Source: Acidobacteriota bacterium
GTDB lineage: Bacteria > Acidobacteriota > Polarisedimenticolia > JACPZX01
DNA length: 64,000 bases
Assembly (NCBI GenBank): GCA_016195325.1
Contig: JACPZX010000011.1
Location: 17,838-81,837, forward strand
Reading direction: 5' to 3'
Positions 1 to 8,239 of the stretch are shown here, piece after piece. The notes under the pieces are model-generated. The model was not told the origin of the DNA. It did no database searches and saw only the letters and a list, made by a program, of their open reading frames with translations. Numbering within the stretch: position 1 is the first letter of the stretch; every line of letters starts with the position of its first letter. The translations under genes were made by a program, and so were the position numbers.

Positions 1-2
1 GC

Positions 3-833
3 TATTGCGACGCCGGAATGGCCGTCACCGGGTCACCGTCGGTCTGCGTCCACGGCGGCGGAGACTGCGACGACGCGAATTCCGCCGTGCATCCGGGAGT
101 CGTCGAAATGTGCGACGGCGTGGACAACGACTGCAATGGCCTCGTGGACGACGGCGTCCCCCCGGCTCCGACCACTTGCGGCGTCGGGGCGTGCGCGGCG
201 GTCGGGCAGGCGACTTGCCGGAGCGGATTGTGGGTCGACGGTTGCGTGCCGGGGAATGCGGTTCAGGAGAGCTGCAATGGCGTGGACGACGACTGTGACG
301 CGACCGTGGATGGGGGGAACCCTGGAAGCGGCGCCGCGTGCAGCACCGGTTTGCCGGGGATCTGCGCGTCGGGAAGGACGGACTGCCGTGACGGAGCGCT
401 CGCGTGCACGCCGGATCGCCCGCCGTGGACGGAAACGTGCAACGGCCTCGACGACGATTGCGACGGTGTCACCGACGACGTCCCGGGGGGTTGCACGCTC
501 TTCCTGTCGAACCCTCTCGACGATGACATTCTTGACTGCACCTCCCCGATGACGTCGCAGCCGACGATTTCCTGGAACAAGGCCCAGTTCGACAGGCTCA
601 AGGTGTTCATCAGCACCGCATCGAGCTTCAAGGCGTCGAAAGGGATCTCGAGCCCGACCATGACCACCACGTCGTGGACAGTGCCCCGAAAGAGCTGGGT
701 CAGCCTCTGCAAGAAGGCCGCGAACGGCGGATTTCTCTTCATTACGGTCCAGGGGGTCGACGTCGACGCGCCGGCGAAGGATCCCCTCAAGAGGTTCTTC
801 AGTCCCGTCGTCGTCGCGGTCGTGCGGAAGTGA
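3..833 (+). CDS. Secreted MopE-repeat protein, 3' part (5' end outside window)
   Basis: The frame is open from the first bases, so the gene starts upstream; an internal Met at 18 is not a convincing start. About 276 residues remain. They hold three cysteine- and aspartate-rich MopE-like repeats (MCDGVDNDCNGLVDDG, SCNGVDDDCDATVDGG, TCNGLDDDCDGVTDDV) with spacer segments of the CSTGLPGICASG type. These are followed by a C-terminal module of about 110 residues that begins GGCTLF and contains LDCTSPMTSQPTISW and LCKKAANGG. MopE-type repeats are known from exported proteins and their acidic loops may bind metal. The same C-terminal module ends three other proteins here (genes at 21839, 45695 and 48693). 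An extracellular or cell-surface location is inferred. Substrate and partner are unknown. Confidence 0.85.
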   Translation, partial: YCDAGMAVTGSPSVCVHGGGDCDDANSAVHPGVVEMCDGVDNDCNGLVDDGVPPAPTTCGVGACAAVGQATCRSGLWVDGCVPGNAVQESCNGVDDDCDATVDGGNPGSGAACSTGLPGICASGRTDCRDGALACTPDRPPWTETCNGLDDDCDGVTDDVPGGCTLFLSNPLDDDILDCTSPMTSQPTISWNKAQFDRLKVFISTASSFKASKGISSPTMTTTSWTVPRKSWVSLCKKAANGGFLFITVQGVDVDAPAKDPLKRFFSPVVVAVVRK

Positions 834-926
834 CCTGACATAACCTGTCGATGGCCGTCCGAACCTTCTGCGGCGAATCGAGCCCGCGTGCCGCATCCGC
901 GCTGGTGTAACCTTGCCGCGCGACCC

Positions 927-3587
927 ATGACTCTCTCCCGCGGACACCGGCTCGGCCCGTACGAGATCCTCGACCCGCTCGGGGCGGGCGGCATGGGCGA
1001 GGTCTACCTGGCGCGCGACACGCGCCTCGAGAGAACGGTCGCCATCAAGATCCTCTCGGCGCACCTCTCCGACAAGCCCGGGGCGCGGGAGAGGTTCGAG
1101 CGCGAGGCGAAGATCATCTCCTCGCTGAACCACCCTCACGTCTGCCGCCTCTTCGACGTCGGCTCGCAGGACGGCGTCGCCTTCCTCGTCATGGAATACC
1201 TGGAAGGGGAGACCCTCGCACAGCGCCTGCGCAAGGGGGCGCTCCCCCTGGAGCAGGTGCTCCGTCTCGGGATGGAGATCTGCGAGGGGCTCGAGCAGGC
1301 GCACCGCAGCGGGGTGGTGCACCGAGACCTGAAGCCCGGCAACGTCATGCTGACGAAGTCCGGCGTCCGCCTGATGGACTTCGGCCTCGCGAAGCCAGTG
1401 GCCCCCCTGGGTGAAGCCTCCTCGATCGAGACGAGGGGCCAGGCCCTCACCGAGGAGGGGGTCGTCATGGGGAGCTTCCAGTACATGTCGCCGGAGCAGG
1501 TGGAAGGGCGGGACGTGGACACCCGGAGCGACATCTTCTCTCTCGGGGCGGTCCTCTACGAGATGACGTGCGGCAAGCGGGCCTTCGACGGGAAGAGCCC
1601 GCTGAGCGTCGCCTCGGCGATCCTCGAGAAGGAGCCCGAGCCCCTCGCCGCGCGGAGCCCGGCGCCGCCGCCCTTCGAGCACGCCATAAGGACCTGCATG
1701 GCGAAAGATCCCGAGAAGCGGTGGCAGACCGCCCGGGATCTCGCGCATCAGCTCGAGTGGATCGCTCGAGACGGGTCGAGAGCCGGCGCTGCGACGCCCG
1801 CGGTCGCGCGCGGGGCCTCGCGCGAGCGGTTGGCCTGGGGGCTGTTCGCGCTTCTGCTCCTCGCGGGGCTCGTGTACGCCGTCGCGGGGAGGCGCGTCGC
1901 GTCGTCTCCCAGGCAGGCGCGGCATTTCTCGGCCGCGCTCTCCGTCACCTCGCGCGATCTGGCCCTGACGGAGGACGGGAAGCTCCTCGCGTTCGTCGCC
2001 GCGGAACCGAGCCTGGGGCGGAACGTGATCTGGGTCCACGAGGTGGGATCGAGGACGGCGCGGCCGCTCGGCGACACGATCGGCGCCTCCTATCCGTTCT
2101 GGTCGCCCGACGGCCGCTTCATCGGCTTCTTCGCGGACGGAAAGCTGAAGAAGATCGACGTCGCGCGCGCGACCGTCCAGGTGATCGCCGACGCGCGCAC
2201 CGGGCGCGGCGGGACCTGGAATCGCGACGGCGTCATCGTCTTCTCTCCGGACGCGAACACGACGGGGCTGTATCGCGTCTCCGCTTCGGGCGGCGTGGCG
2301 ACCCCCTTCACGAAGCTCGACGGGACGACGGGTGAGACGAGCCACCGATGGCCCTGCTTCCTCCCCGACGGAAAGCATCTCCTCTATCTGGCGGCCAACT
2401 TCGGCGGGAAGTCCGAGGCGAACGCGATCTACCTCGGAGCGCTCGACTCGGACGAGCGGAAGATGCTGGTGCAGGCCGCCTCGAGCGTCGGCTACGCGCC
2501 GGGCTACATCCTCTACGTCCGGAACGGCGAGCTGGTCGCTCATCCGTTCGACGCCGATCGGGGGGAGATCCTCGGCGCTCCGATCCCACTCTCGGTGCCG
2601 ATCGCGCGGGTGGGGACGGTTGCCCACGCCGCCTTCTCGGTCTCGCAGACGGGAACGCTGGTGTACCAGGGGAGCTCGGCCGCGGGCTACGCCAACCTGA
2701 CCTGGTTCGACCGGGCGGGTCGAAAGCTCTCGACGCTGGGCGACGCCCGCGAGTCCTCGAACCCGAGGCTCTCCCCCGACGGAAAGAGGGTCGCCGTGGA
2801 CATCGTCGACGGCTTGGGCAACATCGACATCTGGACGATGGACTCCGAGTCGGGAAATCTCGAGCGGTTCACGTTCGATCCAGCGCTGGAGGCCCTTCCG
2901 GTCTGGTCGCCCGATGCGAGCTCGATCGTCTTTTTCTCGCTCAAGGGAGGCCCCGGGAACCTCTACGAGAAACCGGTGGGCGGATCGGGATCCATCGAGC
3001 TGCGCCTGGCCTTCGCGAGGCGCGTCCAGACCAACGACTGGTCCCCCGACGGCCGGTTCGTCATCTTCAGCGCGCTTCGGACGGAAACGGGCTGGGATCT
3101 CCTTCTCCTGCCGAAGGAAGGGGAGGGCAAGCCCATCCCGTTCCTCGAATCGAAGTTCGACGAACGGGAAGGGCAATTCTCCCCGAGCGGGAGGTGGGTC
3201 GCCTACACGTCCGACGAGACCGGTCGGACGGAGGTGTACGTGACGTCCTATTCGGGCGGAAGCGTCGGCTCGAGCGGGAAATGGCAGGTCTCGTCGGCCG
3301 GCGGCTCCCAGCCCCGGTGGCGCCGCGACGGGAAGGAGATCTTCTACCTCACTCCCGACAACAAACTGATGGTGCGGGCGGTCGGATTGGCAAAGAGCCT
3401 CGAGCTCGGCCCGGCGATCGAGCAGTTCCAGACCCGGCCGCGCGAGTTCGTCTCGGCGCTCGACGTCTACACGTACGACGTCTCGCCGGACGGCCAGAGG
3501 ATCCTCGTCAACTCCGCGCTCGAATCGGCCGCCCCATCGCCCATCTCGGTCGTGATCGACTGGGCCGCCGAGCTGGAGCGGCGCTGA
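927..3587 (+). CDS. Membrane Ser/Thr protein kinase with WD40-like (TolB/PD40) beta-propeller
   Basis: An 886-residue receptor kinase. The N-terminal Hanks kinase (about residues 10-275) has the P-loop GAGGMGEVYLARDT, the VAIK lysine, HRDLKPGN catalytic loop, DFG and the APE-equivalent SPEQ. One transmembrane helix follows (LAWGLFALLLLAGLVYAVAG, about 310-330). The rest is a periplasmic propeller with repeated SPDGR/SPDGK strands. This cytoplasmic kinase plus extracytoplasmic propeller layout is common in Acidobacteriota. I chose ATG 927 because it begins just before the kinase fold; a GTG at 888 adds 13 unconserved residues. No clear Shine-Dalgarno is visible. Ligand and phosphorylation targets are unknown. 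Two other kinases of this type and a remnant of a fourth lie in the window. Confidence 0.93.
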   Translation: MTLSRGHRLGPYEILDPLGAGGMGEVYLARDTRLERTVAIKILSAHLSDKPGARERFEREAKIISSLNHPHVCRLFDVGSQDGVAFLVMEYLEGETLAQRLRKGALPLEQVLRLGMEICEGLEQAHRSGVVHRDLKPGNVMLTKSGVRLMDFGLAKPVAPLGEASSIETRGQALTEEGVVMGSFQYMSPEQVEGRDVDTRSDIFSLGAVLYEMTCGKRAFDGKSPLSVASAILEKEPEPLAARSPAPPPFEHAIRTCMAKDPEKRWQTARDLAHQLEWIARDGSRAGAATPAVARGASRERLAWGLFALLLLAGLVYAVAGRRVASSPRQARHFSAALSVTSRDLALTEDGKLLAFVAAEPSLGRNVIWVHEVGSRTARPLGDTIGASYPFWSPDGRFIGFFADGKLKKIDVARATVQVIADARTGRGGTWNRDGVIVFSPDANTTGLYRVSASGGVATPFTKLDGTTGETSHRWPCFLPDGKHLLYLAANFGGKSEANAIYLGALDSDERKMLVQAASSVGYAPGYILYVRNGELVAHPFDADRGEILGAPIPLSVPIARVGTVAHAAFSVSQTGTLVYQGSSAAGYANLTWFDRAGRKLSTLGDARESSNPRLSPDGKRVAVDIVDGLGNIDIWTMDSESGNLERFTFDPALEALPVWSPDASSIVFFSLKGGPGNLYEKPVGGSGSIELRLAFARRVQTNDWSPDGRFVIFSALRTETGWDLLLLPKEGEGKPIPFLESKFDEREGQFSPSGRWVAYTSDETGRTEVYVTSYSGGSVGSSGKWQVSSAGGSQPRWRRDGKEIFYLTPDNKLMVRAVGLAKSLELGPAIEQFQTRPREFVSALDVYTYDVSPDGQRILVNSALESAAPSPISVVIDWAAELERR

Positions 3588-3647
3588 GGCGGTTCGTGAT
3601 CGCAGCAGGGCAGGGGACGACTCTATCGGACGCGTACGCCGTCGATC

Positions 3648-4739
3648 CTACCGATGGCCGCCACGCGCGTGACCGCCCCCGCCGCCACCCCCGCGGTATC
3701 CGCCACCTCCCGTCGGGCCGTGGAATCCTCCACCCGCAGGGCTACCGTGGAACCTCCCGCCCGTGGAGTAGCCGCGAAATCCTCCACCGGGCACGCCGTG
3801 GTAGCCGCCACCCGTGAAGGGGCGAGAGGGCGGCGCCATCATATGGGGGGCGCCGTGCGGCGGCGCGGAGAAGTGCGGTGGGCCCGAGAAGCGAGGCGCG
3901 GGCTGGAAGCGCGGTGCGGGGTGGAAACTCTGCGGAGGCGCGGCCCTGGGCGGCTGCTGGAGACGAGGCGCCGGGCCGGGACGCGCAGGACCGACTCTCG
4001 GCGCGACGGTGCCGATCGAACCGTGGCCGGTCGGCCCGCCCGGGCCGGACGGAGCGCGCATCGGAGCGGGATGAACCTGGGCGGGCCCCCTGAATCTTCC
4101 GCCACCGGGCCCGCCTCCCGGCCCCGGAAACCTTGGGGTCGAGAAGGCTCTCGCGTGCGAGCCCACGTAACCGCCGCCGCTGAAATGGTGGAAGTCGCAT
4201 CCGTGCCCCACCACGATGAAGGAGCTATGGCAGGGGAAGATCGTGTGGAATCCGAAAGAGCTGACGAACCCGAACGAGAACCACGGCCCGTAGAAGCCGG
4301 AGAAGAATGGATTGTAGACGGGGTAATAGACCGGTGCGTAGAGCGGATAGAACGGGTAGCCGTAGTCATCCGGAGGAGGAGGTCCGACCGGCACGGGAAC
4401 GTACTCCGTGACCGTCTCCGGCTCGGCGGCCTGATCCGCGGGCTCTGAATCGGTCGGGGTCGAAGTCTCCGGAGCAGGTGCGGTCGATTCGCCCGTGTCG
4501 ATCATCGCGTCGATGATCGCCTGGCTCGCGCCGGCCTGGCGGAGAGCGGCGATGTCGTCGGCCGTCAGGTCGTAGGGGGTGCGGGAGCTCTGGATGGCGG
4601 CCAGGATGGACGGCTCGGATCGCCCGGACTTCAACATCTGGACGACGTCGTCGCGCGTGAACGGGGCGGCCAGAATCGCGCCGCAGAGGACGAGCGAAAG
4701 GAGGAGCGCTAACGGGGGCTTTCGAATTCTTTCAGCCAT
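3648..4739 (-). CDS. Exported Gly/Pro/His-rich low-complexity protein
   Basis: A 363-residue protein with a signal peptide (LALLLSLVLCGAILAA). A short helical domain follows at about 26-85, with two similar units (DDVVQMLKSGRSEPSILAAI and DDIAALRQAGASQAIIDAM), a pattern seen in many exported acidobacterial proteins of unknown function. A linker rich in Pro, Thr and Glu and a Tyr/Phe/Pro-rich segment (PFYPLYAPVYYPVYNPFF) come next. The C-terminal half is Gly, Pro, His and Arg rich. The coding pattern is unlike its neighbours because of this low-complexity composition. The gene converges on the kinase gene and diverges from the LolA-like gene. Function is unknown; surface adhesion or matrix is only a guess. 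Confidence 0.75.
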   Translation of the reverse strand: MAERIRKPPLALLLSLVLCGAILAAPFTRDDVVQMLKSGRSEPSILAAIQSSRTPYDLTADDIAALRQAGASQAIIDAMIDTGESTAPAPETSTPTDSEPADQAAEPETVTEYVPVPVGPPPPDDYGYPFYPLYAPVYYPVYNPFFSGFYGPWFSFGFVSSFGFHTIFPCHSSFIVVGHGCDFHHFSGGGYVGSHARAFSTPRFPGPGGGPGGGRFRGPAQVHPAPMRAPSGPGGPTGHGSIGTVAPRVGPARPGPAPRLQQPPRAAPPQSFHPAPRFQPAPRFSGPPHFSAPPHGAPHMMAPPSRPFTGGGYHGVPGGGFRGYSTGGRFHGSPAGGGFHGPTGGGGYRGGGGGGGHARGGHR

Positions 4740-4847
4740 GGGCCTGACCCGATCCTGGCCGAACTCTAGGGGAGCACCTCCGTGGCGTCAACCCCGGCGG
4801 GGTCTATCATGCTCTTCGCGTCGCCGGCCGGATGGAGGCGGTTCACG

Positions 4848-5606
4848 ATGTCCTACGGGAAAATCAGGATGAGCACGATGGTCCCGGCCCTCGCCCTCAT
4901 GCTCTCGACCCTGGTTCCAGCCTCCGACGCCCCACCCCGTCCCACCCCTAAAGGAAGCGCCGACGAGATGGTGGCGGCGCTCAGGGCGAAGGCCCGGAAG
5001 CTCAACGGGTTCCTGGCCGACATGTCGGTCCAGGCGGGAGGGACCTCGCAGACGGGGACCCTCCTCTTTCTCGCCCCCGCCTCTCTCCACATGGAGATCA
5101 AGGTGGCCGGTCTGGGAGATCAGAAGGTGATGTCGGACGGCCGCATCCTCTGGACCGTCACCCCCGACGCGCACCTCGCGACGAAGATCGATCTCGAGGC
5201 CGTCCAGAAGGCGTGGCACCGGCCCCTCCCGAACCAGGCCTCGGCGATCAGGGACGTCTTCGAGGTGATGAAGCCCGGGACCGTGCGCTACGTGAGGGAC
5301 GAGACCGTGGGCGGGGAGACGACACGGCTCTTCGAGGGGGTGCCCGAGAACGGCGTCAGCGGCCCGCACCCCGCGTCGCTTCCCGATCGGATCCGTGCGT
5401 GGGTCGGCGACGACGGGCTGCTCCGGCGCCAGGTCCTTCAGAAGGGGGAGCAGGTCATGATGGACGCCACGTTCCGCATCACCGACAGGAACCCGCGCAT
5501 CGGCCCGGGTCTCTTCAGGTTCGAGCCGCCGGTGGACTATCAGATACAGGATCTGACCGACTCGACGGTGAAGGCGCTGCAATCGATCGAGTCGCCTCCC
5601 AGGTGA
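4848..5606 (+). CDS. LolA-like periplasmic lipoprotein carrier protein
   Basis: A 252-residue exported protein. ATG 4848 is preceded by GGAGG at 4834-4838 with 9-nt spacing, which decides against the upstream ATG at 4782. The signal peptide is VPALALMLSTLVPASDA. The mature part has the LolA-like pattern: an N-terminal helix (MVAALRAKARKLNGFLADM), then a strand-rich region with GTLLFLAPASLHMEI and VMSDGRILWTVTPD, matching the 'G.L.l..P..l.......dG..lW.y.P' signature of the LolA/LolB half-barrel. LolA family proteins shuttle lipoproteins across the periplasm. A lone LolA-like gene away from ftsK may instead serve a specialised lipid or lipoprotein. Assignment rests on pattern, not on alignment. 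Confidence 0.72.
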   Translation: MSYGKIRMSTMVPALALMLSTLVPASDAPPRPTPKGSADEMVAALRAKARKLNGFLADMSVQAGGTSQTGTLLFLAPASLHMEIKVAGLGDQKVMSDGRILWTVTPDAHLATKIDLEAVQKAWHRPLPNQASAIRDVFEVMKPGTVRYVRDETVGGETTRLFEGVPENGVSGPHPASLPDRIRAWVGDDGLLRRQVLQKGEQVMMDATFRITDRNPRIGPGLFRFEPPVDYQIQDLTDSTVKALQSIESPPR

Positions 5607-5657
5607 GTGAAAGCGCCGCGGGGCGGCAGGAGCCGGACCCGCGGCGAGAGAGGATCA

Positions 5658-5673
5658 GGAGCCGATCGGCTCC
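5658..5673. terminator. Perfect 16-nt hairpin between two convergent genes
   Basis: GGAGCCGATCGGCTCC is its own reverse complement, giving a 6-bp stem around GATC. It lies 2 nt past the stop of the minus-strand mini-protein gene and downstream of the LolA-like gene. It could serve as a bidirectional transcription end, although neither side has a U-tract. Confidence 0.35.
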
Positions 5674-5674
5674 G

Positions 5675-5863
5675 TCAGCAGTGGTACTGGCAGCCGTACA
5701 CCGGGCTGCAGCCGAGGAAGGTGCAACCCTCCGGCGGCGCAGGGCACTGGCACCTGTTGCCTCCGCCGGCCTCGACCCTGGACGCGGTGAGGAGCGCCGC
5801 CATGGTCACGGCGAGCATCACCAGGACGATGACCGCGAAGCGGTTCCGGACGAGTCTCTTCAT
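5675..5863 (-). CDS. Small exported six-cysteine mini-protein
   Basis: A 62-residue protein not recognised as a family. ATG at 5863 has an excellent Shine-Dalgarno AGGAGG (complement of 5871-5876) with 7-nt spacing. Residues 10-32 form a signal peptide ending ASRVEA. The mature peptide is only about 30 residues with six cysteines in a CxC-x6-C-x4-C-x5-C-x3-C arrangement, compatible with three disulfides or a small metal site. The open frame continues upstream past this Met, but that extension lacks a ribosome site and looks non-coding. A structural or binding mini-protein is inferred. Nothing beside it suggests peptide-modifying enzymes, so a RiPP precursor is unsupported. Confidence 0.7.
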   Translation of the reverse strand: MKRLVRNRFAVIVLVMLAVTMAALLTASRVEAGGGNRCQCPAPPEGCTFLGCSPVYGCQYHC

Positions 5864-6129
5864 CCTCGATCCTCCTTGTCCATGAGAGAGCCCGCGCCAC
5901 GGACTCCAGTTCGCCGCGCGGCCTCTCGATGTTCGCGCGCTCTCCCCGCCGCGTTGGCCACGGCGCGGGAGGCGCGGCACGTCAACAGGGGCACAGGGTA
6001 GATCAGCCGCGACGGGAAGGCGCGGCTCCCAACCTCGGGAAGCCGGGCGCCTCGCCCTCGAGCCTCTCGGTCCGGGTCTTGCAGCGCAAGCTCCCGCTCC
6101 AGCTGAATCACACTTCCGGGGGACGAAAT

Positions 6130-7455
6130 ATGAACTCCGAGTCACCGCCGACAATCGGCTTCCAGCGAAGGCTCGGCCTCGACTCGGTCATGGCGTTCCT
6201 TGTCGGTCACGTGATCGGGATCGGCATCTTCCTGACGCCGGCGGGGATGTCGAAGTCGCTGGGATCGCCGGTGCTGGTCGGCATCGTCTGGGTCTTCATG
6301 GGATGCACCGCGTTCTGCGGAGCGCTGTGCTTCGCCGAGCTGGCTTCACGGCATCCCGACGCGGGGGGGCCCTACATCTATCTCCGCGAAGCGTGGGGGA
6401 GCCTGCCGGCGTTTCTCTACGGGTGGAAGAGCCTGTTCGTGATGGACCCGGGGCTCACCGCCGCGCTGGCCGCCGGCTTCGCGGCGAACGTGGCCGTGCT
6501 CGTGCCTCTGTCGCCGAGGGGGGCGCGGGGCGTCGCCGTGGCGGCGGTGCTGGTCCTCGCGATCGGGAACCTCCTCGGGACATCACGCGCCGTGGGCGTG
6601 GTTCGACTCCTGACGGCGGCGAAGGTCGCGTTGCTCGTTCTCCTCATCGTCTGGGGGTTCGCATCCGGGGCCGGACACTGGGGGCACTTCCTCCCGCTCC
6701 TTGGCCGGCGCCCCGGATCGAGCTCGCTTCCGGCGGCCCTCGGCGGCGCGATCGTGGCCGCGTTCTTCTCCTATGGAGGATGGTGGGAGGTCAGCAAGCT
6801 CGCGGGGGAAGTGCGGGAGCCCTCGCGAACGCTGCCGCGCGCCCTCGCACTCGGCATCGGCGCGCTCACGTCGCTCTACCTCCTGACGAGCGCCGTGTTC
6901 GTCTATCTGGTCCCCATGGACGCCGTCGGCTCCGGGGAGACCTTCGCCGCGCAGGCGGGAGCGGTCCTCATCGGCCCGCGGGGGGCGCAGATCTTCGCGG
7001 CCCTCGTCGCGCTGTTCGCCCTCGGCAGCCTCGCCCCCGTCATGACACTCTTCCCGCGCGTCTACTATGCGCTCGCGCGCGACGGCGCTTTCTTCCGCGC
7101 GGTGGGCACCTTGAATCCGCGAACCGGCACGCCCGCACGGGCCGTCGTCGTGCAGGCCGCGCTGGCGACGGCGTTGCTGGCGGTCGGGACGTTCGGCGAG
7201 ATCGTGGCCTACTTCATCTTCGTGACCGTGGCCTTCCTCGGCCTGACCGTCGCCGGCCTCTTCGTGCTGCGGCGTCGCGAGGCGTCGCCGGGGTTCGCGG
7301 CGCCGGGCTTTCCGATCCCCGCCGTCGTCTTTCTGGTGAGCATCGCGGTCGTGCTGGCGCTGCTCGCGATGGGGGCTCCGAAGCAGGCGGCTCTCGGCTC
7401 GGGAGTGGTGGCCCTGGGAGTTCCGGCGTACTATCTGAGGAGGAGGTACGCATGA
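6130..7455 (+). CDS. APC-superfamily amino acid permease
   Basis: A 441-residue, roughly 12-helix inner-membrane transporter. The N-terminus has the amino acid-polyamine-organocation signature GHVIGIGIFLTPAGM (helix 1, unwound GxGIF), then ELASRHPDAGGPYIYLREAWG in helix 2-3. The later segment GGAIVAAFFSYGGWWEVSKLAGEVREPSRTLPRAL is typical of the LAT/SteT-like branch. It is predicted to import or exchange amino acids. ATG 6130 follows GGGGGA at about 6118-6123; the open frame upstream is non-coding extension. Its stop overlaps the next gene's start in ATGA (7452-7455), so the selenoperoxidase is translationally coupled to it. The substrate cannot be told from sequence. Confidence 0.92.
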   Translation: MNSESPPTIGFQRRLGLDSVMAFLVGHVIGIGIFLTPAGMSKSLGSPVLVGIVWVFMGCTAFCGALCFAELASRHPDAGGPYIYLREAWGSLPAFLYGWKSLFVMDPGLTAALAAGFAANVAVLVPLSPRGARGVAVAAVLVLAIGNLLGTSRAVGVVRLLTAAKVALLVLLIVWGFASGAGHWGHFLPLLGRRPGSSSLPAALGGAIVAAFFSYGGWWEVSKLAGEVREPSRTLPRALALGIGALTSLYLLTSAVFVYLVPMDAVGSGETFAAQAGAVLIGPRGAQIFAALVALFALGSLAPVMTLFPRVYYALARDGAFFRAVGTLNPRTGTPARAVVVQAALATALLAVGTFGEIVAYFIFVTVAFLGLTVAGLFVLRRREASPGFAAPGFPIPAVVFLVSIAVVLALLAMGAPKQAALGSGVVALGVPAYYLRRRYA

Positions 7456-8018
7456 CCTGGATCAGGACCGTGCCCATGCTCGAGGCGAGCGAGGAGTTGA
7501 AGGCCGCCCGGGAGGCGCAGCGGAAGCTCTACCCGAAGGAGTACGAGACGCCCGTCCATCCGACCGGCGACGGGAGCTCCGAGATCGTCGCGTCCCACTC
7601 GCTGATCCCGGAGGCGCTCCATCACGCCTTCGCGACCTTCGGCGCGCTGATGTCTCCTGACCTGCCGCTGACGCGCCGCCAGCACGAGATGATCACGACG
7701 GTCGTCTCCGCGACCAACCGGTGCCATTACTGAATCGAGTCCCACGCAGAGTTTCTGCGTCGCGTGACGATGGACGAAAAGCTGGTGGCGGCGGTCCAGA
7801 GGGACTTCCGGACGGCGGAGATCTCCGCGCAGGACCGGGCGATGCTCGAGTACGTCGAGACGCTCACGGTGGACGCGACGCGCATCGGGAGGGACGACCA
7901 CGAGAGGCTGCGCGCCGCCGGTTTCGACGACAGGGGGATTCTGCAAATCACCCTGATCGCCTCGTGGTTCAACTACATCAATCGCGTCGCCGACGCGCTC
8001 GGCGTCGGCCGGGACTAG
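7452..8018 (+). CDS. AhpD/CMD-family peroxidase-related selenoprotein (in-frame UGA read as Sec)
   Basis: A 188-residue protein of the carboxymuconolactone decarboxylase/AhpD fold, 'peroxidase-related enzyme' type. Reading frame 7452-8018 is interrupted only by TGA at 7731-7733 (residue 94). The surroundings are Asn-Arg-Cys91-His-Tyr-UGA94-Ile-Glu-Ser-His98. AhpD's active site is E-x11-C-x-x-C-x3-H; here Glu79, Cys91, UGA94 and His98 match it exactly, so UGA replaces the peroxidatic Cys. The part after UGA ([19 protein letters not shown] ... [19 protein letters not shown]) is a normal family C-terminus. A perfect hairpin sits where bacterial SECIS elements lie (7744-7760). AGGAGG at 7441-7446 and ATGA overlap couple it to the permease. 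It probably reduces hydroperoxides in the cytoplasm. Standard gene callers would split it in two. A nonsense mutation is the alternative. Confidence 0.88.
7744..7760 (+). promoter_or_regulatory. Putative bacterial SECIS hairpin
   Basis: ACGCAGA pairs perfectly with TCTGCGT around a GTT loop, a 7-bp stem within the coding sequence. The loop G (7751) is 18 nt after the UGA at 7731-7733. Known bacterial SECIS elements are stem-loops just 3' of the Sec codon, with a G in the first loop positions and the loop roughly 16-37 nt from UGA. This fits. SelB binding is inferred. Confidence 0.7.
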
Positions 8019-8029
8019 CCGCGCCCTCG

Positions 8030-8070
8030 GGCGGACCGGCCTCATAGACGCTACGCGTCTTCGGTCCGCC
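8030..8070 (+). terminator. Two-tier hairpin after the selenoprotein gene
   Basis: Outer stem GGCGGACCG (8030-8038) pairs with CGGTCCGCC (8062-8070), and an inner AGACG/CGTCT stem (8046-8060) lies inside. It sits 11 nt beyond the stop codon and lacks a U-tract, so it may be a terminator or an mRNA-stabilising structure. Confidence 0.5.
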
Positions 8071-8239
8071 GATCGTAACTCCTCCTCATCGGCGAGGTCC
8101 GGGTCGAGTCCCTCCATTCCACCTCCATTAAGAATGTGAAGCTTCGGTGTCACTCCGCGCGGCGAAAGCTCTGGCCCGCGGCTTGCTGATGCTCACGCAC
8201 TCTGCGTCCGTCTTCCCCTTCGACAACTGGAGATTCGAC

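Noticed and set aside
33-3176. 1047-codon minus-strand open frame over the first kinase
   Set aside because: It is antisense to a gene with intact kinase motifs, has no recognisable domain and crosses two genes. Other antisense frames (8150-11029, 14330-16981, 48492-50873, 59128-61344, 61360-63510) are rejected for the same reason.
5675-6154. 159-codon form of the six-cysteine protein
   Set aside because: The added 97 residues precede a good signal peptide and an ideal Shine-Dalgarno, so they are an open but untranslated extension.
7731-7733. Simple nonsense mutation in the AhpD-like gene
   Set aside because: The 95 codons after TGA are fully family-like with no further damage, TGA sits precisely on the peroxidatic position, and a SECIS-like hairpin follows.
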